Assembly (NCBI RefSeq): GCF_035958815.1
Contig: NZ_CP108383.1
Location: 1,922,001 to 1,986,000 of the forward strand
DNA length: 64,000 nucleotides
From: Nocardia sp. NBC_01327
GTDB taxonomy: Bacteria > Actinomycetota > Actinomycetes > Mycobacteriales > Mycobacteriaceae
Reading direction: 5' to 3'
The translations under genes and the position numbers were made by a program. Below, in pieces: positions 12,673 to 22,652 of the stretch. Each line of letters starts with the position of its first letter. Position 1 is the stretch's first letter. Below the pieces are notes generated by a model, which was not told where the DNA came from, searched no databases, and worked only from the letters and a program-made list of their open reading frames with translations.

Positions 12673-14832
12673 TTCGGCGGGCTTGTCCGCGGGGACGAGC
12701 CACAGCGCGCTGCTCGGCGGCAGCGTGACCAGCGCGGAGGCCGGGCGGCCGTGCCACGGTTCGGCGGTCGCGGCGACCGCGCCCAGATTGCCTATTCCAT
12801 TGCCGCCGTAGGCGATCGCATCGGTATTGAGCACCTCCAGCCACCGTCCGGCGGCCGGCAGCCCGACGCGATAGTCGCGGTGTTCGGCGCCGGAGAAGTT
12901 GTAGACGCAGGCCAGCATCGCGCCGTCCGCGCCGTAGCGCAGGAACGACAGCACATTATTGTCGCGGTCATCGGCGTCGAGCCAGGAGTAACCGCCGGGC
13001 GAGGTGTCCTGGCTCCAGAGCGCGGGCGTCGCGCGATACAGTGTGTTGAGATCGCGGACCAGTGTGTGAATGCCCTGGTGCAGTGGGTTTTCCAGCTCGT
13101 GCCAGTCCAGCCCGCGATCGTGGTTCCATTCGCGGAACTGCCCGAATTCCTGTCCCATGAACAGCAGCTGCTTGCCCGGATGCGCCCACATGTAGGACAG
13201 CAGCGCCCGCACCCCACTGGCCTTGGTGAAGTCGTCGCCGGGCATGCGCGTCCACAGCGTGCCCTTGCCGTGCACGACCTCGTCATGGCTGATGGGCAGC
13301 ACATAGTTCTCGCTCCACGCGTAGGTGAGCGAGAAGGTGATCTCATTGTGGTGCCAGGTGCGGTGCACCGGATCGTGCTGCAGATAGCCGAGGGTGTCGT
13401 GCATCCACCCCATATTCCACTTCATGGTGAAGCCGAGTCCGCCGACCTCGGTGGGGCGGGTGACGCCGGGCCAGGTGGTGGACTCCTCGGCAATGGTGAC
13501 CACGCCCGGATGATGTTTGTGCACAGTGGCATTCATTTCCTGAAGGAACGCCACCGCTTCCAGGTTCTCGCGACCGCCGTGGATATTCGGCTCCCAGTCC
13601 GGGCGCGAATAGTCGAGGTAGAGCATGGAGGCCACGGCGTCGACCCGCAGCCCGTCGATATGGAATTCCTCGATCCAGTACCGGGCATTGGCGACCAGGA
13701 AATTGCGGACCTCGTGCCGCCCGAAGTCGAAAACGTAGGTGCCCCAGTCGAGTTGCTCACCGCGGCGCGGGTCGGCGTGCTCGTAGAGGGCGGTGCCGTC
13801 GAAACGCGCGAGCGCCCATTCGTCGCGCGGGAAGTGCGCGGGCACCCAGTCGAGCAGGACGCCGATGCCCTTGCGGTGCAGATGATCGGTGAACCAGCGG
13901 AAGTCGTCGGGAGTGCCGAATCGCGCGGTGGGCGCGTAGTACGAGGTGACCTGATAACCCCAGGACCCGCCGAAGGGGTGTTCGGCGATCGGCAGCAGCT
14001 CGATATGCGTGAACCCCTGGGCGGCAACATATTCGGCGAGCTGCTGTGCCAGTTCGCGATAGCCGAGTCCGGGCCGCCAGGAACCCAGGTGCACCTCGTA
14101 GATGCTCATGGGCTTACGGGTCGGATCGTCGGTGTCGCGGGCGCGCAGCCACTGCTCGTCGCCCCAGCTGTAGTGGCTCTCGGTCACGACGGACGCGGTG
14201 GCAGGCGGTAATTCGGTCGCGAAAGCGAAGGGATCGGCGTGATCGACGGTGCGCCCGTCCGATCCGTGCACCCGGTACTTGTACTTGGTCCCCGCCCCGA
14301 TGCCCGGCAGGAACACCTCCCACACCCCGGACCCGCCGAGCCGGCGCATGGGCGCGGTATTGCCGCTCCACCCGTCGAAATCGCCGATCACGGCCACACC
14401 CCGGGCATTCGGCGCCCACACCGCGAACGAGGTGCCGGTCACCTCCCCGTCGAGGGTGGGATAGCGCCGCGGATGCGCGCCGAGCACATCCCACAGCCGC
14501 TCGTGGCGGCCTTCCCCGAGCAGATGCAGGTCGAGTTCCCCGAGCGTGGGCAGGAATCGGTAGCCGTCGGCATCGATGACGGTGCGCCCGCCCGGATACG
14601 AGGTGACGATCCGGTAGTCCCACAGCTCGTGCAGCGGCGCCACGCCTTCGAAAACCCCGTGCCCGATATGTTCCAGCGGCTGATCGAGCTCGCCGATGCG
14701 CGCGAGCACCGTTTCGGCATGCGGCCGCAGCACCCGCAGGATGGTGCCGTCAGGATGCGGGTGCGCACCGAGCACGGTGTGCGGATCGGGGTGCGTGCCC
14801 GCGGCGAGCAGCAGCAGATCGCGCCGGTGCAT
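12616..14832 (-). CDS. glgB: 1,4-alpha-glucan branching enzyme
   Basis: A 738-residue GH13 branching enzyme that introduces alpha-1,6 branches into linear glucan, here probably the product of GlgE. It has N-terminal carbohydrate-binding modules (about 1-230), the catalytic barrel, and a C-terminal beta domain. The nucleophile is Asp398 in GLRVDAVAS, the acid is in AEEST (Glu449/450), and the third acidic residue is in [10 protein letters not shown]. The start codon overlaps the glgE stop (TGATG), so translation is coupled. The C-terminus runs about 25 residues past the usual LWLVP end and overlaps the convergent gene. Confidence 0.96.
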   Translation of the reverse strand: MHRRDLLLLAAGTHPDPHTVLGAHPHPDGTILRVLRPHAETVLARIGELDQPLEHIGHGVFEGVAPLHELWDYRIVTSYPGGRTVIDADGYRFLPTLGELDLHLLGEGRHERLWDVLGAHPRRYPTLDGEVTGTSFAVWAPNARGVAVIGDFDGWSGNTAPMRRLGGSGVWEVFLPGIGAGTKYKYRVHGSDGRTVDHADPFAFATELPPATASVVTESHYSWGDEQWLRARDTDDPTRKPMSIYEVHLGSWRPGLGYRELAQQLAEYVAAQGFTHIELLPIAEHPFGGSWGYQVTSYYAPTARFGTPDDFRWFTDHLHRKGIGVLLDWVPAHFPRDEWALARFDGTALYEHADPRRGEQLDWGTYVFDFGRHEVRNFLVANARYWIEEFHIDGLRVDAVASMLYLDYSRPDWEPNIHGGRENLEAVAFLQEMNATVHKHHPGVVTIAEESTTWPGVTRPTEVGGLGFTMKWNMGWMHDTLGYLQHDPVHRTWHHNEITFSLTYAWSENYVLPISHDEVVHGKGTLWTRMPGDDFTKASGVRALLSYMWAHPGKQLLFMGQEFGQFREWNHDRGLDWHELENPLHQGIHTLVRDLNTLYRATPALWSQDTSPGGYSWLDADDRDNNVLSFLRYGADGAMLACVYNFSGAEHRDYRVGLPAAGRWLEVLNTDAIAYGGNGIGNLGAVAATAEPWHGRPASALVTLPPSSALWLVPADKPAESVRPVRRTAQEREHLLEP

Positions 14833-16832
14833 CAGAAGGATCTTCGATAGGAGAGTCCGGCGCGCGCCGCGGCGGGCACCGGCGGCAGCACCAGAATGTG
14901 CGCGACCGCCCGCGCGGGGTCCAGTCGCACGTAATTGCTCTGACCCCAGTGGTATTCCTCGCCGCTGATCTCGTCGAACACCACCGGCTGCTCATGCCAT
15001 TCGCGGCCGATGGCGGGCAGATCCAGCGAGACGTGACCCTGCTCGGGGCCGAACGGGTTGAGGTTCACCACGATCAGCACCGCATCACCGGTGGTGGGGT
15101 CGAATTTCGAGAAGGCCAGCAGCGATTCGCTGTCGGTGTGGTGGAAGTGGATGCAGCGCAACTGCTGCAGTGCCGGATGCGCGCGCCGGATCTCGTTGAG
15201 CCGGGTGATCAACGGCTCCAAGGATTCTCCGCGCGCGGCGGCCGCGGTGAAGTGGCGCGGGCGCAGCTCGTACTTCTCGGAGTTCAGGTACTCCTCGCTG
15301 CCGGGCTGCACGGCCTGATGCTCGTAGAGCTCGAATCCGGAGTACACGCCCCAGGTCGGGCCCAGCGTCGCCGCCAGCACGGCGCGAATGGCGAACATGC
15401 CGGGCCCGCCGTGCTGCAGGCTCTCGTGCAGGATGTCCGGCGTATTCACGAACAGATTGGGGCGGGCCTCATCGGCCTTGGCCGCCAATTCCAGGCCGAA
15501 TTCGGCGATCTCGTGCTTGTGCGTGCGCCAGGTGAAATACGTGTAGGACTGCGTGAAGCCGCGGCGGGCCAGGCCGTACAGCCGTGCGGGCCGGGTGAAC
15601 GCCTCGGACAGGAAGATGATGTCCGGATGCTTCCGGCGCACCTGCGCGATCAGCCACTCCCAGAAGTCGGCGGGCTTGGTGTGCGGATTGTCGACGCGGA
15701 ATATGGTGACGCCCAACCCGATCCAGTGCCGCACCACCCGCAGCACCTCGGCGTACAGCCCGTCCGGATCATTGTCGAAGTTGACCGGATAGATGTCCTG
15801 GTACTTCTTGGGCGGGTTCTCGGCGAAGGCGATGGTGCCGTCCGGCAGGGTGGTGAACCATTCCGGATGCGCGGCCACCCAGGGATGGTCGGGCGCGCAC
15901 TGCAGCGCCAGATCGATCGCCACCTCCAGGCCCAATTCCCGCGCGGATTCGACGAATTCGACGAAGTCCGCCGTGCTGCCGAGCGCCGGATGAATGGCAT
16001 CGTGGCCGCCCTCGGCGGATCCGATGGCCCACGGTGAGCCCACATCCTCGGGCCCGGCGGTCAGAGAGTTGTTGGGCCCCTTGCGATTCACCCTGCCGAT
16101 CGGATGGATCGGCGGCAGGTACACCACGTCGAACCCCATGGCGGCAATGCGCGGCAGATCCTCGGCGGCGGTGGCGAAGGTGCCGTGCACGGGCTTGCCC
16201 GCGGCATCCCAGCCGCCGGTCGAACGCGGAAAGAACTCGTACCAGGCGCCGTACAGCGAACGCTGCCGATCCACCTGCACGGAATACTGCCGCCCCTGCG
16301 TAACCAGTTCGCGCAGTGGGGTTTCGCGCAGGATCTCGCTCACCTCACCGCTGAAGGCGGGCGCGACCCGGGTGGGCAATTGCGCCTCACTGCGCAGCGC
16401 GGCGGCCGCGGCGCGCAGGGTCTCCCACTGCTTGCGGGGGACCTGCTGTGCGGCCCGATCCAGCAGTCGCGCACCGATTTCCAGATCATTGGCCAGATCG
16501 ATCGCGCTCTGCCCGACCGCGAGTTTCGCCTCCACCGCGGCCCGCCAGCTCGCGAGCGGATCACTCCAGCCCTCGATGCGATAGGTCCACAGTCCGGGCT
16601 TGCCCGGGGTGAAGGTGGCATTGAACACATCGGGCTGATATTCCGGCGCCATGCGAATGCGCTGGGGTCGGGTGGACCCCGGCGCCCGCACCACGAGCGT
16701 GGCCGCCACGGCGTCATGCCCTTCGCGCCACACCACCGCCCGGACCGGGAACACCTCACCGACGACGGCCTTGGCCGGCCGGCCGCCGGGTATCGCGGGG
16801 GCGGTGTCATCGATGGCGATGCGGCCGGTCAC
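14832..16832 (-). CDS. glgE: Alpha-1,4-glucan:maltose-1-phosphate maltosyltransferase
   Basis: A 666-residue GH13 subfamily 3 enzyme that transfers maltosyl units from maltose-1-phosphate to growing alpha-1,4-glucan. The N-terminal beta domain is followed by the barrel. The nucleophile is Asp381 in [10 protein letters not shown] and the acid/base is Glu410 in FLSEAFTRP; a further conserved Asp is in VNTPDILHE. The GTG start matches the beginning of GlgE proteins. It is followed directly by glgB with a 1-base overlap and preceded by a thioesterase gene 46 bases upstream on the same strand. No treS or pep2 is in the window, so the maltose-1-phosphate supply is encoded elsewhere. Confidence 0.96.
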   Translation of the reverse strand: MTGRIAIDDTAPAIPGGRPAKAVVGEVFPVRAVVWREGHDAVAATLVVRAPGSTRPQRIRMAPEYQPDVFNATFTPGKPGLWTYRIEGWSDPLASWRAAVEAKLAVGQSAIDLANDLEIGARLLDRAAQQVPRKQWETLRAAAAALRSEAQLPTRVAPAFSGEVSEILRETPLRELVTQGRQYSVQVDRQRSLYGAWYEFFPRSTGGWDAAGKPVHGTFATAAEDLPRIAAMGFDVVYLPPIHPIGRVNRKGPNNSLTAGPEDVGSPWAIGSAEGGHDAIHPALGSTADFVEFVESARELGLEVAIDLALQCAPDHPWVAAHPEWFTTLPDGTIAFAENPPKKYQDIYPVNFDNDPDGLYAEVLRVVRHWIGLGVTIFRVDNPHTKPADFWEWLIAQVRRKHPDIIFLSEAFTRPARLYGLARRGFTQSYTYFTWRTHKHEIAEFGLELAAKADEARPNLFVNTPDILHESLQHGGPGMFAIRAVLAATLGPTWGVYSGFELYEHQAVQPGSEEYLNSEKYELRPRHFTAAAARGESLEPLITRLNEIRRAHPALQQLRCIHFHHTDSESLLAFSKFDPTTGDAVLIVVNLNPFGPEQGHVSLDLPAIGREWHEQPVVFDEISGEEYHWGQSNYVRLDPARAVAHILVLPPVPAAARAGLSYRRSF

Positions 16833-16878
16833 CCGGTCGAACTTACCGGGTGCGGCCCCGCCTCGACGCCGCGACCTG

Positions 16879-17529
16879 CTACTGCTGGCCCGGTTTCAGC
16901 ATGAGGAACAGGCCGTGCGCCTCGGCGCAGAGCCGATCACCGTCGTGCAGGGTGGCGCGGACGAAGACCTTGCGGCCCTCCACGCGCTCCACCCAGCCGT
17001 GCCACTGCAGCTCGGTGTTGAGCGGCGTGATGGACCGGTAGTCGACGTGCAGGAAGGCGGTACGGGTGACCGCGCGCGTGTTCACGGCCGCGGTCATACC
17101 CAGCAGATCGTCGAAGCCGAGCGCCACATGCCCGCCGTGGGCCGCGCCATTGCCACCGAGATGGAAGGTGCGGAAGGTGATTCGCGCGCGCACGCCGTCG
17201 CGGCTGACCTCGTCCACCAGATACGGGGGCAGCGTGATGTTGCCGCGCGAGGGCAGGTCGGTGCGGTGCCAGCTGGGCGCCGACCACTCGTCACCCATGA
17301 CCGCGTCGAGCCGCTGATTGAGATCCTTCAGCTCCGCGATGGCCGCGAGCGCGATCTCATCGGTCGGATCGGCCAGCCGCACCCGGTCCATCAGCCCGCG
17401 CACCTGCTCGATGAACTCGCCGTAGTGCGGCCCACCCTTGGTGTTGTCGCGGCCAAGTTCCGCGATCGGCCGGAACCCACCCTCGTGATGCTCCTGGGAG
17501 GGAAGTGCCTCGACCTGCTGCTCGCTCAT
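16879..17529 (-). CDS. PaaI-family hotdog thioesterase
   Basis: A 216-residue protein. The C-terminal hotdog domain (about 90-210) contains [22 protein letters not shown], the helix and catalytic neighbourhood of acyl-CoA thioesterases. The N-terminal 90 residues are helical and typical of the actinobacterial subgroup. The substrate is probably an acyl-CoA; which one is not evident. It lies first in the run thioesterase-glgE-glgB and is divergent from glgP. Confidence 0.85.
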   Translation of the reverse strand: MSEQQVEALPSQEHHEGGFRPIAELGRDNTKGGPHYGEFIEQVRGLMDRVRLADPTDEIALAAIAELKDLNQRLDAVMGDEWSAPSWHRTDLPSRGNITLPPYLVDEVSRDGVRARITFRTFHLGGNGAAHGGHVALGFDDLLGMTAAVNTRAVTRTAFLHVDYRSITPLNTELQWHGWVERVEGRKVFVRATLHDGDRLCAEAHGLFLMLKPGQQ

Positions 17530-17772
17530 ACAAGCACGTTAACGGTTGCCGCCCGGATGCTCCGGCCGGGGCTGTGTATAACGCACATTCCCACGCACCC
17601 GACCCCCACCCCACCTCGCCTCGCACCACCCGAACCCCACCCCAAGTTCGCGGCCCGTCTCGGCTCTGGACTGAGTGGAGCGGGGGAGCGAAGCGGAGGA
17701 GCGGAGGGAGGGAAGAACGAGACAAAGGGGGCCGCGAACCCGCCGGAGCGCAGCGGAGGCAAAATAGACACA

Positions 17773-20340
17773 GTGAAGGCACTGCGTCGTTTCACCGTCC
17801 GCGCTCATCTGCCCGAGCGGTTGTCGGCTCTGACCGAGCTGGCGACAAATCTGCGCTGGTCCTGGGATGCGCCGACCCAGGATGTGTTCGCGGAGCTGGA
17901 CCATGCGCTGTGGGTCGAGGTCGGGCGGGATCCGGTGCGGATGCTGGGGGAGGTGCCGGCCGAGCGGCTGGACGAGCTGGCCGGGGATGAGGCGTACACC
18001 CGGCGGGTTGATGCCGCCGCCGCTGATCTGCGTGACTATCTGGCCCGCCCGCGCTGGTTCCAGAAGCAGGAGCAGGGGCCGAAGGGGATCGCGTACTTCT
18101 CCATGGAGTTCGGCGTCACCGAGGTGCTGCCGAACTATTCGGGCGGGCTCGGGATTCTGGCGGGTGACCATCTCAAGGCCGCCTCCGATCTCGGGCTGCC
18201 GCTCATCGGTGTCGGATTGCTGTATCGCTCAGGCTATTTCCGGCAGTCGCTGACCGCCGACGGCTGGCAGGCCGAGCACTATCCGGCGCTCGATCCGCAG
18301 GGACTGCCCTTGCGGCTGCTGACCGACGGCGGGGTGCCGGTGCTACTGCACGTGGCCATGCCCGAGGGGCGGGTGCTGCGGGCGCGGGTCTGGATCGCGC
18401 AGGTGGGCCGGATTCCGCTGCTGCTCTTGGATTCCGATATCGCCGAGAACGATCCGGAGCTGCGCGCGGTCACCGACCGGCTGTACGGCGGGGATCAGGA
18501 TCACCGCATCAAACAGGAGATCCTCGCCGGCATCGGCGGTGTGCGGGCGGTGCGCGCCTACACCCGCGCGCACGGCCTCCCCGATCCCGACGTGTTCCAT
18601 ATGAACGAGGGCCACGCGGGCTTCCTCGGTATCGAGCGCATTCGCGAATTCATGGTCACCGGAATGGATTTCGACGCCGCGCTGACCGCGGTGCGCGCCG
18701 GGACCGTCTTCACCACGCACACCCCCGTTCCGGCGGGCATCGACCGCTTCGCGAGCGCCCTGGTGCGCCGCTACTTCGGCGGCGCCCACGGCGAACGGGA
18801 ATCGCCTGTGCTGCCGGGTGTTTCGGTGGATCGCATCCTCGCCATGGGCCGTGAGGCCGACCCCTCGGTGTTCAATATGGCGCACCTGGGCCTGCGACTC
18901 GCCCAGCGCGCCAACGGCGTATCCAAACTGCACGGTGAGGTCAGCCGCGCCATGTTCGCGCCGCTGTGGCCCGGCTTCGACACCTCGGAGGTGCCGATCG
19001 GCTCGGTGACCAACGGTGTGCACGCTCCCACCTGGGCCGCGCGCGAATGGATCGAGAAGGGCCGCGAGCTCATCGGCGACGAGCTGGTGGAGGAGGCGCG
19101 CGGCTGGGAGCGGCTCAGCGATGTGGATCTGCGCGAACTGTGGTCCACCCGAAACGATTTGCGCGGCATCCTCGTCGACGAGGTGCGCCGCCGCGTGCAC
19201 GCCTCCTGGCTGGAGCGCGGTGCGGCCCCGGCCGAACTCGGCTGGATAGACCAGGTTTTCGATCCGAAGGTGCTGACGGTCGGCTTCGCCCGCCGCGTGC
19301 CCACGTACAAGCGGCTGACCCTGATGCTGCGCGATCCGGAAAGACTGCGCGCGCTGCTGCTGGATCCGGAGCGCCCGGTGCAATTGGTGGTCGCGGGCAA
19401 ATCCCATCCGGCCGACGACGGCGGCAAGGCGCTCATCCAGCAGGTGGTGCGGTTCGCCGACGATCCGGAGGTGCGCCATCGCATCGTCTTCCTGCCCAAC
19501 TACGACATGTCCATGGCCCGCTACCTGTACTGGGGTTGCGATGTGTGGCTGAACAATCCGCTGCGGCCGCTCGAGGCCTGCGGTACCTCCGGTATGAAGT
19601 CCGCTCTCAACGGCGGCCTCAATCTCTCCATCCGGGACGGCTGGTGGGATGAGATGTACGACGGCGAGAACGGCTGGGCCATTCCCACCGCCGACGGGGT
19701 GCGCGACGATCACCGCCGCGACGATTTGGAAGCCTCCGCACTGTACGAACTGCTGGAACGTGCTGTGCTGCCGCGCTTCTACGATCGCGATCACGATGAT
19801 CTGCCCGTGCGCTGGATGGAGATGGTCCGCCACACCCTGCAGACCCTCGGCCCCCAGGTGCTGGCCTCCCGCATGGTCCGCGATTACGCCGTCGGCTACT
19901 ACGCGCCCGCCGCCGCGGCGTACGCGGCGGCAGCGCAGGACGACTTCAAGGGTGCACGCGAGCTTGCCGAATACCGCCGCCGGATCGAATCCGCCTGGCC
20001 GACAGTCAGAGTCGTGCAGGTGGACAGCTCGGGGCTGCCCGATATCCCGGTCATCGGCGCGAATCTCGCGCTGCGCGCCCGCATCGATCTGGGCGGCCTG
20101 ACCCCGTCGGACGTCACCGTCCAGGCGGTCCTGGGACGGGTCTCACCGACCGACGACCTCACCGATATCCACAACATCCCCATGACCTACGCCGGAACGG
20201 ACTCCGGCGCAGAACTTTTCACCGTCGAGGCCCCTGTTCCGCTCTCCGGCGCGGTCGGCTACACCATCCGCGTCCTGCCCAGCCACCCGCTGCTGGCCTC
20301 CGAGGCGGAGTTCGGCCTGGTGGCCACGCCGAGCCCCTAG
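17773..20340 (+). CDS. glgP: Alpha-glucan phosphorylase
   Basis: An 855-residue GT35 phosphorylase that releases glucose-1-phosphate from alpha-1,4-glucan, using PLP. The N-terminal DUF3417 domain (about 1-110) is typical of the actinobacterial short form. Conserved parts include YFSMEFG, NEGHAGF, VTNGVHAPTW and the PLP site GTSGMKSALNGG with Lys609. The GTG at 17773 begins the recognisable protein; the open frame runs much further upstream without similarity. AGCGGAGG (about 17750-17757) is rather far from the start. Divergent from the thioesterase-glgE-glgB run, giving synthesis and breakdown of glucan side by side. Confidence 0.94.
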   Translation: MKALRRFTVRAHLPERLSALTELATNLRWSWDAPTQDVFAELDHALWVEVGRDPVRMLGEVPAERLDELAGDEAYTRRVDAAAADLRDYLARPRWFQKQEQGPKGIAYFSMEFGVTEVLPNYSGGLGILAGDHLKAASDLGLPLIGVGLLYRSGYFRQSLTADGWQAEHYPALDPQGLPLRLLTDGGVPVLLHVAMPEGRVLRARVWIAQVGRIPLLLLDSDIAENDPELRAVTDRLYGGDQDHRIKQEILAGIGGVRAVRAYTRAHGLPDPDVFHMNEGHAGFLGIERIREFMVTGMDFDAALTAVRAGTVFTTHTPVPAGIDRFASALVRRYFGGAHGERESPVLPGVSVDRILAMGREADPSVFNMAHLGLRLAQRANGVSKLHGEVSRAMFAPLWPGFDTSEVPIGSVTNGVHAPTWAAREWIEKGRELIGDELVEEARGWERLSDVDLRELWSTRNDLRGILVDEVRRRVHASWLERGAAPAELGWIDQVFDPKVLTVGFARRVPTYKRLTLMLRDPERLRALLLDPERPVQLVVAGKSHPADDGGKALIQQVVRFADDPEVRHRIVFLPNYDMSMARYLYWGCDVWLNNPLRPLEACGTSGMKSALNGGLNLSIRDGWWDEMYDGENGWAIPTADGVRDDHRRDDLEASALYELLERAVLPRFYDRDHDDLPVRWMEMVRHTLQTLGPQVLASRMVRDYAVGYYAPAAAAYAAAAQDDFKGARELAEYRRRIESAWPTVRVVQVDSSGLPDIPVIGANLALRARIDLGGLTPSDVTVQAVLGRVSPTDDLTDIHNIPMTYAGTDSGAELFTVEAPVPLSGAVGYTIRVLPSHPLLASEAEFGLVATPSP

Positions 20341-22391
20341 AGCGCCTGTCCCAGTGTGCGTTTCAGGATCTTGCCCGTGGCATTGCGGGGCAGCGCGTCC
20401 AGGAATGTCACATCGCGGGGCACGGAGAACCGGCTCACCCGGTGCCGGATGTAATTGCGGATCATCTCCGAATCCAATCCGGAACCGGGCCGCTTGACCA
20501 CGAAAGCCGCCAGGCGCTGGCCGAATTCGCGATCGGGCACCCCGACCACGGCGACCTCGCTCACCTGCGGCAGATGCGAGAGCGCCTCCTCGACCGACCG
20601 CGGGAAGACGTTCTCGCCGCCGGAGATGATCATCTCGTCGTCCCGGCCCGCCAGGAACAGCTTCCCGGAGGCGTCGAGGTAGCCGATATCGCCGGTGTCG
20701 AGCATGCCGTTCGACTCCTCCGGCGGGGTGGCATCGGTGTACCCGTCGAAGAGCATGTGATTGCCGACGAAGACCCGCCCGGTGGCGCCGACCGGCAGAA
20801 TGCTTCGATCCTGGCTTAGCACAGCGATTTTGGTGCCCAGCGGCGGACGGCCCGCGGTGGTGGGGGACAGGCGCAGATCCGCCGGATCGGCAATGCTGGC
20901 CCAGGACACCTCGGTGGATCCGTACACGTTGTAGAGGATGTCGCCGAAGGTGTCCAGGAACTGCAGTACGGTCGCCCCGGCCAGCGGCGCACCGCAGCTG
21001 GCGACGATCTTCAGGCTGGACAGGTCGTAGCGCGCCCGCACGTGCTCGGGCAGGTCGAGAATGCGGTTCACCATCACGGGCACCACGATCAGCGCGGTCA
21101 CCCTGTGCTCGGCGATCCGCCGCAGACAGTCCTCGGCATCGAATCGATCGTTGAGCACGATGGTCGCGCGAATCGCGGTGGAGATCTGCAGCGCCGCCAG
21201 CCCCCAGGTGTGGAACAGCGGCGACGGGATCAGCAGGGTTTCGTTGACGCCGAACGGGATTCGCGACAGCAGCGCCGCCACCGTACCGAAGCCCTTGGGA
21301 TGCGGGCGCCGCGCACCCTTGGGGGTGCCGCTGGTCCCGGAGGTGAGCACGATCAGATGTCCGGGCCGCGAGGGTTTCTTCGCGGCGATCTCGCGCATGG
21401 CGATGAGATCCTCGATGGTGGTGCGCCCGGGTTCCGGCGGCCGCTCATCGGTGCTGAAGCGCGGCAGATCGGCAGGCAGATACCGCACCAGATCCTCGAA
21501 TTCGCTGTCCACGAACAGCGCCGACAACCCGTGCCGCTGCACGATCTCCTCGATCTGCCGTGCGGGCAGACCGGTATTGAGCAGCACCGCGTCCGTGCCC
21601 GCCTTACCGGCGGCCACCATGCATTCGACCATGCCGGTGTGATTGCGGCAGAGCAGTCCGATCGAGGCCCGGTTGCCGAATCCGAGCATGGTCATGGCCC
21701 CGGCCAATGCGTTACTGCGCGAGTGCAATTGGTCGAAGGTGGTGGAGTAGCGGTCGTCGATGACGGCCGCTCGCTGCGGCGAGTGCGCGGCCGCCGCCGC
21801 ATATCCGCCGGCCAGGCTGAATCCCCATTTGGCCAGGCTGCCAAGCTGTTTCAGTCCCACATCGGGCCGATAGGTGCGCACCACGCCGGAGGCGACCATC
21901 TGCCGGGCGACGCTCGCCTGCAGCTTCATGGGTGAGTCTTCGCCATTGATGATCGTCGCGGTCGGCGCGCCCGCCACCAGTTCGGCGACCCGTTTGAGCC
22001 CGGCCTGCGTCCAGGCCGCGGCCGCCGAATTGGGCAGCTGCGCCACCAGCGGATGTATCAGTGCGGCTTTGAAATACGTGACCGACACCCGGGTGTTCGC
22101 GCCGACCTCGCGCAGCCGCACCGCGGCGAAGCTGCCGGAGTCCGGGCAGTGCAGTTCGAGGTTCTCGTATTCGCGGCCGATGCGCACCTGCACCAGCAGG
22201 GTGCGGATATCGATTCCGGCGCCGCCCACCCGCAGTGTCAGGGTGGGGTTGGCATCGGCGGCATCACGTTGTTCGCACGCACCGATACCGCGAAAGAGCC
22301 GAGGGTAGGACTGTGGCTCCACGAGCACATCCCAGATCGCTGTGCGACTGATCGCGAACTCCGCGATCACATCGATGACATCGGTAACCAC
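20337..22391 (-). CDS. SRPBCC domain-acyl-CoA synthetase fusion
   Basis: A 684-residue protein. Residues 1 to about 145 form an SRPBCC (polyketide cyclase-like) domain beginning VIDVIAEFAISRTAIWDVL. The rest is a full adenylate-forming acyl-CoA ligase with TSGTSGTPKG, YGSTEVSW, LDTGDIGYLD, GRDDEMIISGGENVFP and a C-terminal NATGKILKR. It should activate a fatty or aromatic acid to its CoA ester; the SRPBCC domain may bind the hydrophobic substrate. GTG 22391 is the first usable start for the SRPBCC domain. ATG 21929 would give the ligase alone. The stop codon overlaps the glgP stop by 4 bases on the opposite strand. Confidence 0.85.
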   Translation of the reverse strand: MVTDVIDVIAEFAISRTAIWDVLVEPQSYPRLFRGIGACEQRDAADANPTLTLRVGGAGIDIRTLLVQVRIGREYENLELHCPDSGSFAAVRLREVGANTRVSVTYFKAALIHPLVAQLPNSAAAAWTQAGLKRVAELVAGAPTATIINGEDSPMKLQASVARQMVASGVVRTYRPDVGLKQLGSLAKWGFSLAGGYAAAAAHSPQRAAVIDDRYSTTFDQLHSRSNALAGAMTMLGFGNRASIGLLCRNHTGMVECMVAAGKAGTDAVLLNTGLPARQIEEIVQRHGLSALFVDSEFEDLVRYLPADLPRFSTDERPPEPGRTTIEDLIAMREIAAKKPSRPGHLIVLTSGTSGTPKGARRPHPKGFGTVAALLSRIPFGVNETLLIPSPLFHTWGLAALQISTAIRATIVLNDRFDAEDCLRRIAEHRVTALIVVPVMVNRILDLPEHVRARYDLSSLKIVASCGAPLAGATVLQFLDTFGDILYNVYGSTEVSWASIADPADLRLSPTTAGRPPLGTKIAVLSQDRSILPVGATGRVFVGNHMLFDGYTDATPPEESNGMLDTGDIGYLDASGKLFLAGRDDEMIISGGENVFPRSVEEALSHLPQVSEVAVVGVPDREFGQRLAAFVVKRPGSGLDSEMIRNYIRHRVSRFSVPRDVTFLDALPRNATGKILKRTLGQAL

Positions 22392-22569
22392 ACGTTTGCA
22401 ATTCTCATCTGCCGGTACTTGCCGTCCGCCCCCGGATGACGTATTTGTAACGTCTGAGACAGTAAACCGCAAGGTTTTCGAAATACCGGTGGGTAATAAG
22501 TTTATTTGCCCAGCAATTGCGCTGGTAGGGCTGGAAAAACAAGCATGAGGCAGGTGCGATTGCTCACGA

Positions 22570-22598
22570 TTCGCCGGGGCGGGTGAAGTTCCGGCGAA
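22570..22598 (+). promoter_or_regulatory. Leader hairpin upstream of the NCS2 permease
   Basis: TTCGCCGG (22570-22577) pairs with CCGGCGAA (22591-22598) across a 13-base loop, 55 bases before the permease start. Another small hairpin (CCAGC/GCTGG) lies near 22508-22525. The 261-base divergent gap is unusually A/T rich at its fadD end. No known riboswitch class could be matched. Confidence 0.4.
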
Positions 22599-22652
22599 CG
22601 GGACAAGTACGGTCCTCGGGGCACCCTTCTGACCTCCTGGCCGACTGGAGAC

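Noticed and set aside
12751..14211. Long plus-strand open frame opposite glgB
   Set aside because: It is the mirror of a high-GC coding gene; composition and lack of motifs mark it as a shadow frame.
16651..17772. N-terminal extension of GlgP through the long upstream open frame
   Set aside because: It would overlap glgE and the thioesterase on the other strand, and family members begin at the VKALRRFTV segment.
18343..19833. 496-codon minus-strand frame opposite glgP
   Set aside because: It lies wholly within the confident glgP gene and has no domain signature.
22392..22652. Known riboswitch upstream of the purine permease
   Set aside because: The consensus cores of purine, guanidine, ZTP, SAM-IV, TPP and cobalamin classes, as far as remembered, do not match; kept only as an unspecified leader hairpin.
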